From the NCBI GenBank assembly GCA_963558655.1, contig CAUWHJ010000006.1, positions 51,119 to 115,118 on the forward strand: DNA of 64,000 nt, in the 5' to 3' direction. Shown here piece after piece: positions 1 to 7,716 of the stretch; position 1 is the stretch's first letter, and each line of letters begins with the position of its first letter. A model generated the notes under the pieces. That model was given only the letters and a program-made list of their open reading frames with translations, did no database searches and was not told the DNA's origin. Source of the stretch: UMGS1590 sp963558655 (lineage in GTDB: Bacteria > Bacillota > Peptococcia > Peptococcales > Peptococcaceae). Position numbers and translations under genes: made by a program.

Positions 1-189
1 GGCCACATGGTTTATCCGGAAGCGGCACGCATGGCACGAGATGCCAACGTGCGCGAGCTTTGGTTTACCCATTATAGTCCAGCCATGCTTAATCCAAAGG
101 AATTTTTGGACGGCGCACGGGAGATTTTTCCAAACTGCCACACCGGTCGTAATTTGAAAACCACCACGCTGCGGTTTGACGAAGAATAA
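1..189 (+). CDS. rnz: Ribonuclease Z, C-terminal end (partial)
   Basis: This is the last 62 codons of a gene cut by the left edge. The frame reads through position 1 and ends at TAA 187-189. The residues LWFTHYSP followed by a helix and AREIFPN match the C-terminal end of RNase Z (tRNA 3' endonuclease, metallo-beta-lactamase fold), where the THFSPR-like motif supplies a metal-ligand histidine. Known role of the family: removing 3' trailers from pre-tRNA. Only the tail is visible, so another metallo-beta-lactamase paralogue is possible. Confidence 0.7.
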   Translation, partial: GHMVYPEAARMARDANVRELWFTHYSPAMLNPKEFLDGAREIFPNCHTGRNLKTTTLRFDEE

Positions 190-212
190 TGTGTCCTTGT
201 GGCGAATAATCG

Positions 213-242
213 TTGACAATGTCCGCCGCAAGCTGATATACT
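213..242 (+). promoter_or_regulatory. Promoter of the Mn-riboswitch/terC transcript
   Basis: TTGACA at 213-218, an 18-bp spacer and TATACT at 237-242. The predicted start near 249 lies just before the riboswitch aptamer. Confidence 0.7.
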
Positions 243-258
243 TATACTCATCCCATAA

Positions 259-400
259 GCAAAGGGGAGTAGCACTGGCGCATAGCCAGGGGCAGCGTCG
301 TCACCTCGTGATTTTCACCGGTGCTGCCTAAAAAGGAACGACCTTTGATTGCAAGACCTTTGCCTTCCTTGTTGTTACAAGAAAGGCAAAGGCCTTTTTT
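259..400 (+). ncRNA. yybP-ykoY manganese riboswitch with terminator
   Basis: The AAAGGGGAGTAGC element (261-273) and GCAGCGTCGTCA (292-303) are the signature segments of the yybP-ykoY Mn2+ riboswitch, which commonly precedes TerC-family genes. GCAAAGG at 259-265 can pair with CCTTTGC at 357-363 to close the aptamer (P1). The same CCTTTGCC segment also pairs with GGCAAAGG at 385-392 in a 14-of-15 bp terminator stem followed by a T run (394-400). Aptamer and terminator are therefore mutually exclusive, which predicts an ON switch: Mn2+ bound, P1 formed, terminator prevented, terC genes expressed. Confidence 0.9.
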
Positions 401-434
401 GTATAAAAAAGTCAATCAAGAAAAGGAGTAGCGT

Positions 435-1271
435 ATGGAATTATCACTGCTCGGCACCCTTGGTGCCATTGATTCTGGAATGATGGTCCAGTATCTGTTT
501 GTTCTGCTCATGCTCGTTGCTATGGAGGGACTGCTCAGTGCCGACAATGCCTTGGTACTGGCGGTGATGGTGCGACCGTTGGCGCCGAACCTGCGGCAAA
601 AAGCACTTTTTTACGGCCTTGTTGGGGCTGTGGTGCTGCGTTTTGTGGCCTTGTTCTTTGTGTCCTTCCTTGTGAACATCTGGCAGGCACAGGCCATTGG
701 CGCGGTTTATCTCATTTATGTTGGTTTGCATAACATTTACAAATACCAAAAGGCGAAAAAAGAAACCGGTCAGGAAAGTTCCAAAGAACAACTGCCGGAA
801 GAAGTCAACACCAACTATCTTTATAGTAAGAAAGAGTTTTGGAAAGTTGTTGCCAAGGTTGAAATTACCGACATTGCTTTTGCCGTAGATTCCATTCTCG
901 CAGCGGTGGCACTGGCAATTTCTCTGCCGGAAACAGGCTGGGGCCACATTGGCGGCATGGACACCGGACAATTTGTGGTGGTGCTCATTGGCGGGCTGTG
1001 CGGCGTGGTGCTGATGCGTTTTGCTGCTACCATCTTCGTTAAACTGCTGGACAAACGCCCAAAACTCGAAATGGCTGCCTTTTTGCTGGTGACCTGGGTG
1101 GGTGTGAAACTCGTTGTCGTCACGCTGGCGCACGAAAAACTCGGTATTCTGCCACACGAATTTCCGGAAAGCACCCTCTGGCAAGTCATCTTCTATGGCG
1201 TGATGCTTCTCATCGCCCTTTGGGGTTGGTTTGCTTCTAAGCCTAAAGACGAAGAAACGTCTCAACAATAA
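435..1271 (+). CDS. TerC family integral membrane protein (copy 1)
   Basis: A 278-residue multi-pass membrane protein of the TerC/YkoY family. Family members are linked to Mn2+ export and to metalation of exported proteins. The acidic membrane motifs SADNA (35-39) and DIAFAVDS (146-153) are the conserved TerC residues thought to bind the cation. A charged Lys/Glu-rich loop sits around 105-135 between the two halves. The ribosome site AAGGAG lies just ahead of ATG 435. It is the first gene behind the Mn riboswitch and is followed by a close paralogue, so both are probably Mn-induced. Substrate is inferred from the riboswitch rather than from the protein. Confidence 0.9.
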   Translation: MELSLLGTLGAIDSGMMVQYLFVLLMLVAMEGLLSADNALVLAVMVRPLAPNLRQKALFYGLVGAVVLRFVALFFVSFLVNIWQAQAIGAVYLIYVGLHNIYKYQKAKKETGQESSKEQLPEEVNTNYLYSKKEFWKVVAKVEITDIAFAVDSILAAVALAISLPETGWGHIGGMDTGQFVVVLIGGLCGVVLMRFAATIFVKLLDKRPKLEMAAFLLVTWVGVKLVVVTLAHEKLGILPHEFPESTLWQVIFYGVMLLIALWGWFASKPKDEETSQQ

Positions 1272-1302
1272 TCATATCAACCGGAAATTCCGGCGTTTTC
1301 AA

Positions 1303-1334
1303 GCGACCTGCCCATGGCCGGTCGCACTTTGTTT
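1303..1334 (+). terminator. Weak hairpin between the terC paralogues
   Basis: GCGACC at 1303-1308 pairs with GGTCGC at 1320-1325 and is followed by ACTTTGTTTT. The T tract is imperfect, so partial read-through into the second terC is expected. A short palindrome CCGGAAATTCCGG lies just upstream (1281-1293). Confidence 0.35.
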
Positions 1335-1381
1335 TAAGTCGGTTTTTATAGATCATCATTACAACGAAAGGGAGTAACAAC

Positions 1382-2194
1382 ATGGATTTCTTGAACCTTG
1401 GGGCGATGGACACCGGAATGTGGATTCAGTACATCTGCATCTTCTTCGTGCTTATCGCCATGGAAGGGCTTCTCAGTGCCGACAATGCCTTGGTGCTGGC
1501 TGTGATGGTGCGTCCGCTGTCACCAAAACTGCGTTCCAAAGCCCTTTTTTATGGCCTCATCGGGGCTGTGGTGTTACGTTTCACCGCACTTTTCTTCGTT
1601 TCTTTTCTGGCCAACATCTGGCAAGCGCAGGCTGCTGGTGCACTTTATTTGATTTATGTCGGTCTGCACAATCTTTACAAATATAACAAAGAAAAAGATG
1701 GTGGCACAGAAAAAGAAGAATTGCCAAAAGGTGAGCCGGATCACTATCTGCACAGTAAGAAAGATTTTTGGCTCACTGTAGCGAAAGTTGAATTTACAGA
1801 TATTGCCTTTGCGGTGGACTCCATTCTCGCTGCTGTTGCCATTGCCATCTCCCTGCCACCAACAGGCTGGGGCCACATTGGCGGCATGGACGCCGGTGAA
1901 TTTATCCTCGTGCTCAGTGGTGGGCTGTGCGGTGTGGTGCTCATGCGCTTTGCTGCCACCATCTTCGTTAAACTGCTCGACAAACGTCCTAAACTCGAAG
2001 TGGCTGCTTTCCTGCTTGTTACCTGGGTGGGGATTAAACTGGTGGTTGTGACCCTTTCGCATGAAGCCATTGGCGTGCTGCCGGAAACCTTCCCAGAAAG
2101 CACTCTCTGGCACGTCATCTTCTTTGGTGTGATGATTCTCATTGCGCTCTGGGGCTGGTTCTCCTCCAAGCCAGACGACGAAAAGAAAGCGTGA
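1382..2194 (+). CDS. TerC family integral membrane protein (copy 2)
   Basis: A 270-residue paralogue of the preceding gene, nearly identical through most membrane segments. The motifs MEGLLSADNALVLAVMVRPL and FTDIAFAVDSILAAVA are retained. It differs mainly in the N-terminal dozen residues and in the charged cytoplasmic loop (about 100-120). GGGAG sits ahead of ATG 1382. No separate promoter is evident, so it likely depends on the upstream Mn riboswitch transcript. The tandem arrangement indicates local duplication. Role inferred from family: manganese efflux or membrane metal handling. Confidence 0.9.
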   Translation: MDFLNLGAMDTGMWIQYICIFFVLIAMEGLLSADNALVLAVMVRPLSPKLRSKALFYGLIGAVVLRFTALFFVSFLANIWQAQAAGALYLIYVGLHNLYKYNKEKDGGTEKEELPKGEPDHYLHSKKDFWLTVAKVEFTDIAFAVDSILAAVAIAISLPPTGWGHIGGMDAGEFILVLSGGLCGVVLMRFAATIFVKLLDKRPKLEVAAFLLVTWVGIKLVVVTLSHEAIGVLPETFPESTLWHVIFFGVMILIALWGWFSSKPDDEKKA

Positions 2195-2201
2195 GGTGGG
2201 T

Positions 2202-3158
2202 ATGATCGACTTTTCTGCGAACCCCTTTGTGCTTGCGCCTATGGCTGGTGTGACCGACAAAGCCATGCGCCTTATCTGCCGCCGCTATGGCGTGGGGCTT
2301 GTGGTGACAGAAATGGTCAGTGCCAAAGCTCTGCATTATCGCAACAAGAAAAGTTTTGAGCTGCTTGATTTGTGCGATGAAGAAGAACCCATCGCCGTGC
2401 AGCTCTTCGGCAGCGAGCCGGACATCATGGCAGAAGGCGCACGCCTGGCTGTGGAAGCCGGTGCCAAGATGCTTGATGTGAACATGGGTTGTCCGGTGCC
2501 AAAAGTGGCAGGTCACGGCGAAGGCTCCGGACTTTTGCGAACGCCGGAAACCGCCTTTGCCATCATTCGTGCCATGCGTGAAGCGGTGGACGTGCCGCTC
2601 TCGGCAAAAATGCGTATCGGCTGGGATGAAAAAGACCCGCACATCACCGACTTTGCCAAAGGCTTGGAAGCCGCTGGCTGCGACTTCATCACCGTTCACG
2701 GCCGCACCCGTGCTCAGTATTACACCGGCAAAGCCGACTGGCAAACCATTGCCGACATTGTGCGTGCCGTTAATATTCCTGTTATTGCCAACGGTGACGT
2801 TGAAGACGTAGCCAGCGCCCGTGCCATCGCTCACACCACCGGCGCCGCCGGCATCATGGTGGGGCGTGGTGCCCTGGGTAAACCATGGCTCTTTGCTCAG
2901 CTCCTCGCCGACTGGCAGGGCCGCTCCGTACCGGCGGAACCCACCCTCGCTGAACGTGCACAGGTGATGCTCGACCACGCCGCCCTCGCCTGCCACTATA
3001 AAGGCGAACGCATCGCCATGCAGGAAATGCGTAAACAAATCGGCTGGTACGTTAAAGGCCTGCCGCACGCCGCCGCCCTGCGCCGTGACGCTTGCACCAT
3101 GAACACCTATGACGACTTAGAACATCTACTGCGTCGCGAAGGCTTTTTAGACGCATAA
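2202..3158 (+). CDS. dusB: tRNA-dihydrouridine synthase
   Basis: A 318-residue FMN-dependent TIM-barrel enzyme that reduces specific uridines in tRNA to dihydrouridine. It shows the N-terminal APMAGVTD motif (12-19), the catalytic-cysteine motif NMGCP with Cys97, the phosphate-binding GIMVGRGALGKPW segment and a helical C-terminal tRNA-binding part. The start is ATG 2202, seven bases after the upstream terC stop and behind GAGGTGGG; a longer in-frame ATG lies inside terC and is not needed. It may be co-transcribed with the terC genes. Assignment to DusB rather than another Dus subfamily is by general similarity only. Confidence 0.9.
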   Translation: MIDFSANPFVLAPMAGVTDKAMRLICRRYGVGLVVTEMVSAKALHYRNKKSFELLDLCDEEEPIAVQLFGSEPDIMAEGARLAVEAGAKMLDVNMGCPVPKVAGHGEGSGLLRTPETAFAIIRAMREAVDVPLSAKMRIGWDEKDPHITDFAKGLEAAGCDFITVHGRTRAQYYTGKADWQTIADIVRAVNIPVIANGDVEDVASARAIAHTTGAAGIMVGRGALGKPWLFAQLLADWQGRSVPAEPTLAERAQVMLDHAALACHYKGERIAMQEMRKQIGWYVKGLPHAAALRRDACTMNTYDDLEHLLRREGFLDA

Positions 3159-3164
3159 CACCCA

Positions 3165-3200
3165 CCGCCCATGCTCATGAGCATGGGCGGTTATTGCATC
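3165..3200 (+). terminator. Hairpin after dus
   Basis: A perfect 13-bp palindromic stem spans 3165-3190 (CCGCCCATGCTCA and its complement). The following T-rich stretch is interrupted, so it is a moderate terminator. Confidence 0.55.
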
Positions 3201-3280
3201 TGTTTCTCAACAAAAGCAGCATCAAGTGATAATGATGATACATTTTACTAACATTTATAGGCAAAATTCGTGGCTATTCC

Positions 3281-3309
3281 TTGTCAATATCTATGGATGA
3301 TGTTAAGAT
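3281..3309 (+). promoter_or_regulatory. Promoter of the thioredoxin-like gene
   Basis: TTGTCA at 3281-3286, a 17-bp spacer and TAAGAT at 3304-3309, about 50 bp ahead of the start codon. Confidence 0.55.
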
Positions 3310-3360
3310 AGTATATAAGGGAAAAATCTACGAAAAAAGACACAGGAGGTTGGCTGTTTC

Positions 3361-3744
3361 ATGGAAATACCAATGATTACCATTCAGGAATACAATGAAA
3401 TCGTTGCAGATAAGGAAAAATGTTTTTTGATTTTTACCAAGCAAAAATGCTCCGTTTGTGCACGCCTGATACCAACTATGCAGAAAATCGCTGATGAATA
3501 TGCTGGCAATCCAGAGATGCATTTCTATAACATGGAAATCCATGATCCAGACGCCCGCGCCCTTTTCAAAAGCTGGAACCTTGTTGGTGTGCCACAAACT
3601 TGCATCATCAACAATGGCGAATTTCAGGAAGCGCTTCCAGGTGCACTGGACCCTAACATCTATCGTGATGAAATCAACAAACTCCTCGGTATTCAGAAGA
3701 AAGGTTTTGGCGCCAAGCTGAAATCTCTCTTTGGCGGGAAGTAA
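3361..3744 (+). CDS. Thioredoxin-like protein with CSVC motif
   Basis: A 127-residue protein with a thioredoxin fold: LIFTKQKCSVCARLIPTM places a CxxC redox pair at about residues 24-27, and GVPQTCIINNG supplies the cis-Pro loop. It has no signal peptide, so it is a cytoplasmic thiol redox or co-chaperone-type protein. The C-terminal tail (GFGAKLKSLFGGK) is basic and unusual for classical thioredoxin. AGGAGG lies 11 bp ahead of ATG 3361; ATG 3373 is an alternative. It stands alone between a promoter and a terminator. The CSVC instead of CGPC makes it a family member rather than standard TrxA. Confidence 0.75.
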   Translation: MEIPMITIQEYNEIVADKEKCFLIFTKQKCSVCARLIPTMQKIADEYAGNPEMHFYNMEIHDPDARALFKSWNLVGVPQTCIINNGEFQEALPGALDPNIYRDEINKLLGIQKKGFGAKLKSLFGGK

Positions 3745-3748
3745 GAAA

Positions 3749-3795
3749 AATCCTCCTCATCAGTTGGAGCTGGCGGGGAGGATATATTATTTTAG
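3749..3795 (+). terminator. Terminator after the thioredoxin-like gene
   Basis: ATCCTCCTC (3750-3758) pairs with GGGGAGGAT (3775-3783), followed by a T-rich stretch. Confidence 0.5.
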
Positions 3796-3862
3796 CGGGA
3801 GCGCGCTGTGCCACTGTGCCTGTGATATTACCATCTTTTATTATCGGTGTACACGGCACGGG

Positions 3863-3891
3863 TTGGGTTTTGCGAGCGCTTGACATATAAT
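3863..3891 (+). promoter_or_regulatory. glyA promoter
   Basis: TTGGGT at 3863-3868, 17-bp spacer, TATAAT at 3886-3891. It lies 30 bp ahead of the glyA start codon, giving a short leader. Confidence 0.6.
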
Positions 3892-3921
3892 GGAAGAAAC
3901 GTTGAGAAAGAAGGTTATCGT

Positions 3922-5157
3922 ATGAGTGATATGACACAATTTCTGGCGCAGCAAGATGCGGCTGTGGCAGAAGCCATTGACCATGAATTACAGCGTCAGC
4001 GCAATAAGATTGAGCTGATTGCTTCGGAAAACTTTGCCAGCCGCGCTGTGATGGCGGCGCAGGGGTCTTGTTTGACGAATAAATATGCCGAGGGGTATCC
4101 TGGCAAACGCTATTACGGCGGCTGCGAGTATGTAGATGTTGTGGAAAATTTGGCACGTGAGCGCGTGAAACAGCTTTTCGGTGCCGAACACGCCAATGTG
4201 CAGCCACATAGCGGCGCACAGGCAAACTATGCTGCTTATCAGGCAGTATTAAAGCCGGGCGATACGGTATTGGGGATGAACCTTAGCCATGGTGGGCATT
4301 TAACGCATGGCTCGCCGGTGAATTTCAGCGGCAAGCTCTATCATTTTGAGGAGTATGGCGTGGACCCAGAAACCGAAATGATTGATTACGACGCCATGGA
4401 AGCCAAGGCGGTTGCCTGTCAGCCAAAGCTGATTGTGGCTGGTGCAAGTGCTTATCCACGCATTATTGATTTTGCCCGTATTCGCGAGATTTGCGACAAG
4501 GTAGGGGCGCTGATGATGGTGGATATGGCGCACATTGCCGGCATTGTTGCCGCTGGCCGTCATCCAAACCCAGTGGAATATGCCGACATTGTCACCTCTA
4601 CCACCCACAAAACGCTGCGTGGGCCTCGTGGCGGGCTTATTCTCTGCAAGGAAAATCTGGCGAAAGCCATCGACAAATCGGTGTTCCCTGGTGCTCAGGG
4701 TGGCCCGCTGATGCACATTATTGCAGCCAAGGCAGTGGCTTTTGGCGAAGCGTTGCAGCCATCGTTTAAGGATTATATCGACCAGGTGCTGCGTAATGCT
4801 CAAGCCTTTGCCGAAGCCTTGCAAAACGTGGGCTTCCGTTTGGTCAGCGGCGGCACAGATAACCATCTGTTGCTTGTTGATGTGAAGAGCATGGGCCTCA
4901 CCGGCGATGAAGCCGAAAAGGCCTTGGACGCTTGCAACATCACCTGCAATAAGAACGGTATTCCGTTCGACACAGAAAAGCCAACCGTTACCAGCGGTAT
5001 TCGTTTGGGCACGCCTGCGGCAACCACCCGCGGCCTTGTCGAAGACGATTTCCGCGAACTGGCTGAAATTATGAAGATCATTCTTATTGACAAAGATCCG
5101 GAACGCGGCACGGCTATGGTGAAAACCATCACCGATCGCTACCCACTTTACGAGTAA
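3922..5157 (+). CDS. glyA: Serine hydroxymethyltransferase
   Basis: A 411-residue PLP enzyme that interconverts serine and glycine with transfer of a one-carbon unit to tetrahydrofolate. Near-canonical features are ELIASENF (31-38), the YAEGYPGKRYYGGCE segment, and the PLP lysine in STTHKTLRGPRGG (Lys230). Length matches the family. The start is ATG 3922 behind AGAAGG; the longer reading from 3847 covers the promoter and is rejected. It is followed after 24 bp by upp, so the two form a one-carbon/pyrimidine salvage transcription unit that ends at the strong terminator at 5844. Confidence 0.97.
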   Translation: MSDMTQFLAQQDAAVAEAIDHELQRQRNKIELIASENFASRAVMAAQGSCLTNKYAEGYPGKRYYGGCEYVDVVENLARERVKQLFGAEHANVQPHSGAQANYAAYQAVLKPGDTVLGMNLSHGGHLTHGSPVNFSGKLYHFEEYGVDPETEMIDYDAMEAKAVACQPKLIVAGASAYPRIIDFARIREICDKVGALMMVDMAHIAGIVAAGRHPNPVEYADIVTSTTHKTLRGPRGGLILCKENLAKAIDKSVFPGAQGGPLMHIIAAKAVAFGEALQPSFKDYIDQVLRNAQAFAEALQNVGFRLVSGGTDNHLLLVDVKSMGLTGDEAEKALDACNITCNKNGIPFDTEKPTVTSGIRLGTPAATTRGLVEDDFRELAEIMKIILIDKDPERGTAMVKTITDRYPLYE

Positions 5158-5181
5158 TAGCATAAGCAAGGGGGACTGGCT

Positions 5182-5811
5182 ATGGAACGCCTTCACATTT
5201 TCGATCATCCGCTGATTCATCACAAAATTTCCTACCTGCGCGATAAGAACACAAAGAGCGGCGATTTTCGCAACCTTGTTGAAGAGCTGTCGCTGCTCAT
5301 GGCGTTTGAAGTGCTCTCTGATTTGCCAACCTATGCCATCAGCGTGGAAACGCCGCTTGCGGTGGCCGAGTGCCAGCGTGTGCATGAAGAAGGCGTTGTG
5401 ATAGTGCCAATTCTGCGCGCAGGATTGGGCATGGTGCCGGGGTTTCAAAAACTCCTGCCGTTTGCGCGTGTGGGGCACATTGGCCTGGCACGCAACAAAG
5501 AAACCCACGAGCCGGAAGCTTACTATTACAAAATGCCGCAGGGCGCAGAAAACGCCACAGTGATTGTTGTTGACCCAATGCTCGCCACCGGCGGCAGCGC
5601 CTGTGATGCCATCGCCCATCTTAAAGAACAGGGTATGCACCATCTTAAATTTGTCTGCCTCATTGCCTCAAAAGACGGCATTGCACGGCTGCAAAGCGAG
5701 CATCCCGATGTGGATATCTATGCGGCAGAATGTGACGCCGAACTCAATGACGATGCTTACATCGTTCCGGGGCTTGGCGATGCTGGTGATCGTATTTTTG
5801 GTACGCTGTAA
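5182..5811 (+). CDS. upp: Uracil phosphoribosyltransferase
   Basis: A 209-residue enzyme converting uracil and PRPP to UMP. The PRPP-binding loop DPMLATGGSA lies at 131-140 and the C-terminal uracil-binding GLGDAGDRIFGT is present. Length is exactly that of the bacterial Upp family. AAGGGGG precedes ATG 5182. The order glyA-upp is common in Firmicutes, which supports a shared transcript. Confidence 0.97.
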   Translation: MERLHIFDHPLIHHKISYLRDKNTKSGDFRNLVEELSLLMAFEVLSDLPTYAISVETPLAVAECQRVHEEGVVIVPILRAGLGMVPGFQKLLPFARVGHIGLARNKETHEPEAYYYKMPQGAENATVIVVDPMLATGGSACDAIAHLKEQGMHHLKFVCLIASKDGIARLQSEHPDVDIYAAECDAELNDDAYIVPGLGDAGDRIFGTL

Positions 5812-5843
5812 AACCTTGCTGGTTTGAAACCGTTCGTTATAAG

Positions 5844-5886
5844 AAAACGGCTCTCCTCGATGGTTGTCGGGGAGAGCCGTTTTTGT
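5844..5886. terminator. Strong bidirectional terminator between upp and the AAA ATPase gene
   Basis: AAAACGGCTCTCC (5844-5856) pairs with GGGAGAGCCGTTTT; T tracts occur on both strands, so it serves the two convergent genes. Confidence 0.85.
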
Positions 5887-5888
5887 GT

Positions 5889-6629
5889 TTAGCAGTGTGG
5901 TGCGGTGTCATCTTGGAAGAGGTGGTTCAGAAAACGCTCGGGCGCATCGAGAAAATCTTTGTAGAGATTGACCATCTGCGTGTTTTGAAAGGTCGTTTCG
6001 CAAATGCCCTGGCTGGATAGCTCGTAAATGAGCGCATTTGGGTAGGCGAGCAGAATGGGCGAATGGGTGGCGATGATAAATTGCGATTTTTTGCGAACGA
6101 GAGTATGGATTTCTGCAAGCAGCGCAAACTGAGACGTGGGCGAAAGAGCGCTTTCAGGCTCATCAAGGAGATAAAGACCTTTGCCGCGGAAGCGATTTTT
6201 CAAAAGTGCGAGAAAGCTTTCGCCGTGTGATTGATCATGCAGCGGCCGTTCGCCATAATGGCCGTAGGCATCGGCTTGAATGTCTTCAATATAGCTGGCG
6301 GCATTGAAAAAACTCTCAGCTTTGAAGAAAAAGTCCTCTTTTGGATAAGCGATTTTTGAAAGTGTGGTGTAGTCGGCCAAAGGCGCCTCTTTGTGATAGG
6401 TTGAAAAGTGAAAGTTTCTGTTGCCGCCTTCGAGATTGAGCGCCATGTGGCTGGCGATGGCTTCTAAAAGCGTGGATTTTCCGCTGCCATTTTCACCGAC
6501 AAAGAAGGTGACATCAGCCGTGAAAGGCAGGCTTTTTCGTTGGGCGAACGCTTGAATGGCGGGAATGGCAGCGAGGTAAGATGTTTCGGCGATGGGTTTT
6601 ACCAAGTGTATATCGCTGATGTAGCGCAT
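5889..6629 (-). CDS. AAA-type ATPase (SMC/ABC-like, stand-alone)
   Basis: A 246-residue soluble ATPase of the AAA_21/AAA_23 type. Walker A GENGSGKS is at 45-52, Walker B LYLLDEPESAL at about 152-162 and the switch histidine in IIATHSP at 188-190. No membrane segments and no coiled-coil insertion. Such proteins occur alone or in defence and repair systems; no effector gene is adjacent, so no specific role can be assigned. AAAGGAG precedes ATG 6629. It is the last backbone gene before AT-rich island A. Confidence 0.8.
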   Translation of the reverse strand: MRYISDIHLVKPIAETSYLAAIPAIQAFAQRKSLPFTADVTFFVGENGSGKSTLLEAIASHMALNLEGGNRNFHFSTYHKEAPLADYTTLSKIAYPKEDFFFKAESFFNAASYIEDIQADAYGHYGERPLHDQSHGESFLALLKNRFRGKGLYLLDEPESALSPTSQFALLAEIHTLVRKKSQFIIATHSPILLAYPNALIYELSSQGICETTFQNTQMVNLYKDFLDAPERFLNHLFQDDTAPHC

Positions 6630-6794
6630 GGTGCGTACTCCTTTCGCAAAACTGGAAGGTATATTTAAGTAGCTTCGGTTGATGCTTTTTTATAGAATTA
6701 AATATCAGTTTTTAAATGTAAAATATTTTGTAAATATAGTTCATATGGATAGGCTTCTATATATACTTAAAACCATTTCATTACATAGTGTTTG

Positions 6795-7367
6795 CTATTT
6801 TCTCTTTTCTTCAGCTGCGTATCTAAAAAGTGTTGCACGACTTATGCCGGTCATTGCGGAAACTTTGTCATAAGAATAATCTTTTAAGAGAGACATTGCT
6901 ATGTCGATTTGTTTTGGTGAGAATTTTTTTGGTCGTCCTTCTCGATAATTTGGATTTTGGCGGGCTATTGTTTTACCTTCTGCAGTACGTTCATTAATAA
7001 TACTTTTTTCGAGGTCTACAAAAGCGAAAAACATCTCTTGTACTTGTCTACCAGAAGGACTATTATCCAATTTCCCAAAATTTAAGATGTTTATGGTAAT
7101 GTCGTTGTTTATTAATTGTTTAATTAAATCGGCTGCTTGAGAAATACTTCTAACGAAAAAACGGTCCAGTTTCGTAACGATAAGAGTATCACCCGGCTGT
7201 AAAGTTAAAAGAAGAGAATTAAATTCAGGAATTTCATAATTATGGTTAATTGAGATATCTGAAAAAATTTTTTCTGCACCTGCTAGTTTAAGGATTTTTT
7301 CCTGATATTCTAATTTGGTTTCTTCCTTTTTTTCGTTCCATGAAGTGCGTGCATAACCGTAAATCAT
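6795..7367 (-). CDS. Serine recombinase (resolvase/invertase type)
   Basis: A 190-residue small serine recombinase. The N-terminal catalytic domain has YARTS with the presumed nucleophile Ser9, and KLDRFFVRS matches the conserved KLDRLxRS helix E start. The C-terminal part GRPKKFSPKQ onward is a helix-turn-helix of the Hin/Pin type (about 140-185). Known roles are resolution or inversion of DNA between short sites. The start is ATG 7367 behind AAAGGA; a longer reading to 7481 would begin inside the upstream region. It opens island A, so it may be the remnant of the element that brought the island. AT-rich codon use unlike the backbone. Confidence 0.85.
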   Translation of the reverse strand: MIYGYARTSWNEKKEETKLEYQEKILKLAGAEKIFSDISINHNYEIPEFNSLLLTLQPGDTLIVTKLDRFFVRSISQAADLIKQLINNDITINILNFGKLDNSPSGRQVQEMFFAFVDLEKSIINERTAEGKTIARQNPNYREGRPKKFSPKQIDIAMSLLKDYSYDKVSAMTGISRATLFRYAAEEKRK

Positions 7368-7716
7368 ATTTGCTATCCTTTCTGTTAATAACTGAATTAT
7401 CATGAATATGAGATTCTCTTTTGAATTTCTATCATTCTTTAGTGTGTATTCTTTATTTGTAGTATAAAAAAACAGTCTCAAAAGTCAAGAGTTGTGAGAC
7501 CATATACTGAGAAAAGAAAATTTGATTTGTTCAATAAGCCAAGAGCTCTGCTGTAAAATTTTTTTACAGCAGAGCTCTTGGCTATAAACGATGTATTATT
7601 CCAAAAGCAAAAGGAAGCTTATATGATACATACATAGGATTTATAAGTTGTTAAAACTGTTGCAAATCCTACAAATTCACAATTTAAAATACATTATTTT
7701 AAAGGAGTGTTAAATA
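7368..7716. other. AT-rich divergent intergenic region of island A
   Basis: It holds the recombinase leader, a 22-bp perfect inverted repeat at 7537-7583 and a TATGAT hexamer at 7622-7627 that could be the -10 box of the phosphodiesterase gene. No further reading frame is convincing. Confidence 0.6.
7537..7583. repeat. 22-bp perfect inverted repeat with 3-nt centre
   Basis: The left arm 7537-7558 begins AGCCAAGAGCTCTG and ends CTGTAAAA; the right arm 7562-7583 is its exact complement, with TTT between. It lies between the leftward recombinase and the rightward phosphodiesterase, so it is not downstream of any gene and is unlikely to be a terminator. Candidate roles are a regulator operator (its centre is about 64 bp from a possible -10 at 7622-7627) or a recombination site. 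Confidence 0.85.

Noticed and set aside
4300..5643. A 447-codon open frame antisense to glyA and upp
   Set aside because: It mirrors two well-supported genes, has low-complexity composition typical of antisense shadow frames, and no start region or similarity.
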